A stretch of DNA of 7,155 bases from Actinoplanes liguriensis (GTDB lineage: Bacteria > Actinomycetota > Actinomycetes > Mycobacteriales > Micromonosporaceae): NCBI GenBank assembly GCA_000715855.1, contig KL571341.1:2197-9351 (forward strand), given 5' to 3'. The translations under genes and the position numbers were made by a program. Below the pieces are notes generated by a model that made no database searches, was not told the DNA's origin, and was given only the letters and a program-made list of their open reading frames with translations. Position 1 is the stretch's first letter, and every line of letters begins with the position of its first letter. This document shows positions 6,250 through 7,155 of the stretch, in pieces.

Positions 6250-6499
6250 ACGACGACGGCCCACCGACCGCCAGCCGCAACGAGCAAGCAAGAGCCGCAA
6301 CGAGCAAAAGGCCCCAGCGAACGCGAACCGCAATGAGCGCGACCCCGGCGAACGAACCACAGCAAACGCCAGCCCCAGCGAACCGGAACCGCAGCGAGCG
6401 AACGGGCGGCAGTCGCGCCCAGCAGTCAATGACCGGCCTGGCAAAACCGTCGCCCGCTCTTCCGCCTCGGCCGGCTTGGCCTTCCGGGACGGCGTCTCC
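6250..6499. other. gene-poor low-complexity stretch
   Basis: No supported gene on either strand. It contains short degenerate repeats such as two copies of AGCCGCAACGAGCAA (about 6279-6307) and several variants of CCCCAGCGAACnnGAACCGCA (6313-6403). These are probably a worn-out extension of the neighbouring array. A frame from ATG 6333 to TAG 6503-6505 exists but has no ribosome site and low-complexity content. Confidence 0.6.
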
Positions 6500-6528
6500 A
6501 TCATAGTTATATTGGTCTGTAGGTACAA
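6500..6528 (-). promoter_or_regulatory. leftward promoter-like sequence
   Basis: On the minus strand TTGTAC (6528-6523), a 17-base spacer and TATGAT (6505-6500) form the best sigma-70-type match in the window. No convincing leftward gene follows: frames below it consist of array complement. An unrecognised small protein, a non-coding transcript or chance are all possible. Confidence 0.4.
6518..6527. promoter_or_regulatory. candidate GntR operator
   Basis: TGTAGGTACA is an inverted repeat (TGTA-GG-TACA) that contains GT-N4-AC, the general form of FadR/HutC-type GntR operators. It overlaps the leftward -35 box and lies just before the rightward -35. A second GT-N4-AC (GTGGTCAC, 6543-6550) abuts the rightward -10. 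Autoregulation by the gntR product is an inference from position. Confidence 0.4.
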
Positions 6529-6529
6529 C

Positions 6530-6576
6530 GTGACGGAGGATCGTGGTCACGTAAAATAGTGGTCATGATCGATCAT
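6530..6576 (+). promoter_or_regulatory. leaderless promoter of gntR with palindrome over the start
   Basis: GTGACG (6530-6535), a 16-base spacer, TAAAAT (6552-6557) and 7 bases to ATG (6565) predict a transcript starting at the ATG. The start codon opens a perfect 12-base palindrome, ATGATCGATCAT (6565-6576). GTGGTCA is repeated directly at 6543 and 6559, on either side of the -10 box. The palindrome or repeats could be operators. Confidence 0.55.
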
Positions 6577-6969
6577 TCGGCGGACCGGGCGGTCTTTCGA
6601 CAGCTTGCTGACCTGCTGCGGGATCGCATTCAGTCCGGCGAGCTGGGGCCCGGTGAGCCGCTGCCCAGTGAGCTGCGCCTGGCCCAGGATCATGGGCTCA
6701 GCCGCACCACGGTGCGGCAGGCCATCGGCCAGTTGCGCACCGAGGGGCTCGTCACGGTCGACCGGCCACGTGGGACCTTCGTCCGCGTGCCCGAGCCGGT
6801 GCAGGTCATCCCGCTGGCCCGGGGCGAGCGCGTCGGCGCCCGGATGCCCACCGACGCCGAGCGCCGCAAACACCGTCTCGGCGAGGGCGTGCCGGTGCTG
6901 GTCGTGACCACCGCGGAAGGCACCGAGACGGTCCACCCCGCCGACCGAGTCCAGCTGACCCGCCCCTGA
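6565..6969 (+). CDS. short GntR-family transcriptional regulator
   Basis: A DNA-binding regulator of 134 aa. Residues about 8-72 form the GntR winged helix: FRQLADLLRDRIQSGELGPG, EPLPSE, then LRLAQDHGLSRTTVRQAIGQL (recognition helix) and RTEGLVTVDRPRGTFV (wing). The remaining ~60 residues (VQVIPLARGERVGARMPT, GVPVLVV, HPADRVQL) are far too short for a full UTRA effector domain of about 140 residues. They look like a reduced dimerisation tail, a form seen in small actinomycete regulators. The ATG at 6565 is chosen over the GTG at 6559 because the promoter places transcription on it; there is no Shine-Dalgarno for either. The gene probably controls itself and perhaps the Cys-protein genes upstream. 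The family is sure; the ligand and targets are unknown. Confidence 0.92.
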   Translation: MIDHSADRAVFRQLADLLRDRIQSGELGPGEPLPSELRLAQDHGLSRTTVRQAIGQLRTEGLVTVDRPRGTFVRVPEPVQVIPLARGERVGARMPTDAERRKHRLGEGVPVLVVTTAEGTETVHPADRVQLTRP

Positions 6970-7155
6970 CCCACCGGCCACACCCGGCCCGGTGGCCGAA
7001 GCCGGGTCGACTGTCCCCGACCCAGCGACCGCACCCGGCCCAGCGACCACAGCCGGGCCGACTGACCCCGACCCGGCTGGGCCCGACCCACCGACCGCAC
7101 CCGGCCCAGCAACCACAGCCGGGTCGACGGTCCCCGACCCGGCTGGGCCCGACCC
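6968..7155 (+). repeat. 51/66-bp tandem repeat with internal hairpins
   Basis: Unit 1 (6968-7018) is 51 bases and lacks the final 15-base GACCCGGCTGGGCCC block. Units 2 (7019-7084) and 3 (7085-7150) are 66 bases, and a fourth begins at 7151 and leaves the window. The array starts inside the gntR stop codon. Each unit keeps an inverted pair, (A)CCCGGC and GCCGGG(T), with a 12-base loop (first at 6982-7007), so the first copy may act as a gntR terminator. The frame starting at 6968 is open and Pro/Ala/Thr-rich, but no start codon opens it. Confidence 0.88.

Noticed and set aside
6333..6505. Short plus-strand frame from ATG 6333.
   Set aside because: Low-complexity content from degenerate repeats, no ribosome site, and no recognisable motif.
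5217..6550. Long minus-strand frames (228 and 306 aa) with EPGECGDA- and SSVWWLAPVRST-type repeats.
   Set aside because: Their content is the complement of the 24-bp and 36-bp arrays. No domain, no ribosome site, and they cross supported plus-strand genes.
6547..7116. 189-aa minus-strand Gly/Pro/Val frame.
   Set aside because: Complement of the 66-bp array continuing antisense through gntR. Repeat-derived openness, not coding evidence.

Overview
The window looks like a chromosomal piece from a high-GC actinomycete. Third codon positions are mostly G or C, GTG starts and apparently leaderless promoters are used, and the small regulatory and Cys-rich proteins are of types I associate with Actinomadura/Streptosporangium/Streptomyces-like genomes. 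The genus is an inference from style, not from a marker gene.

Bases 1-165 and 3961-4440 are two halves of one dprA gene, which encodes the DNA-uptake/recombination mediator DprA (Smf). The reading frame runs in from the left edge to ...EPLRHR, breaks, and resumes about 3.8 kb later as FLIRNRVIAA... through to the C-terminal winged helix. Between the halves lies a compact mobile element (about 166-3960) holding only two genes. These are two different tyrosine recombinases (417 and 791 aa) that overlap by ATGA and are read in the dprA direction. The long second protein, with its Cys/His cluster after the catalytic domain, makes this a Tn554-like (TnpA/TnpB) element without visible cargo and without a TnpC. 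The element ends and the dprA target share imperfect inverted arms around a short spacer, as expected of a tyrosine-recombinase core site.

Right of dprA (4441-7155) is an accessory-looking module. It has a leftward small AlpA/excisionase-like HTH protein (4675-4917) and, divergent from it, a rightward Cys-rich protein with a low-complexity middle (4969-5667). A second small Cys-motif protein follows (up to 6088), and then a short GntR-family regulator (6565-6969). Both Cys proteins carry the same C-x-x-P-x-P-C knuckle. The Cys-rich gene and the gntR gene each appear to start from a leaderless promoter with exactly 7 nt between the -10 box and the ATG. I infer a small regulated unit, but its function is unknown.

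Three unrelated tandem arrays decorate this module: 24 bp x 5 inside the Cys-rich gene, 36 bp x 5 beginning in the last codons of the second Cys gene, and 51/66 bp x 3 or more beginning at the gntR stop codon and running off the window. All unit lengths are multiples of three. No rRNA, tRNA or CRISPR was seen.
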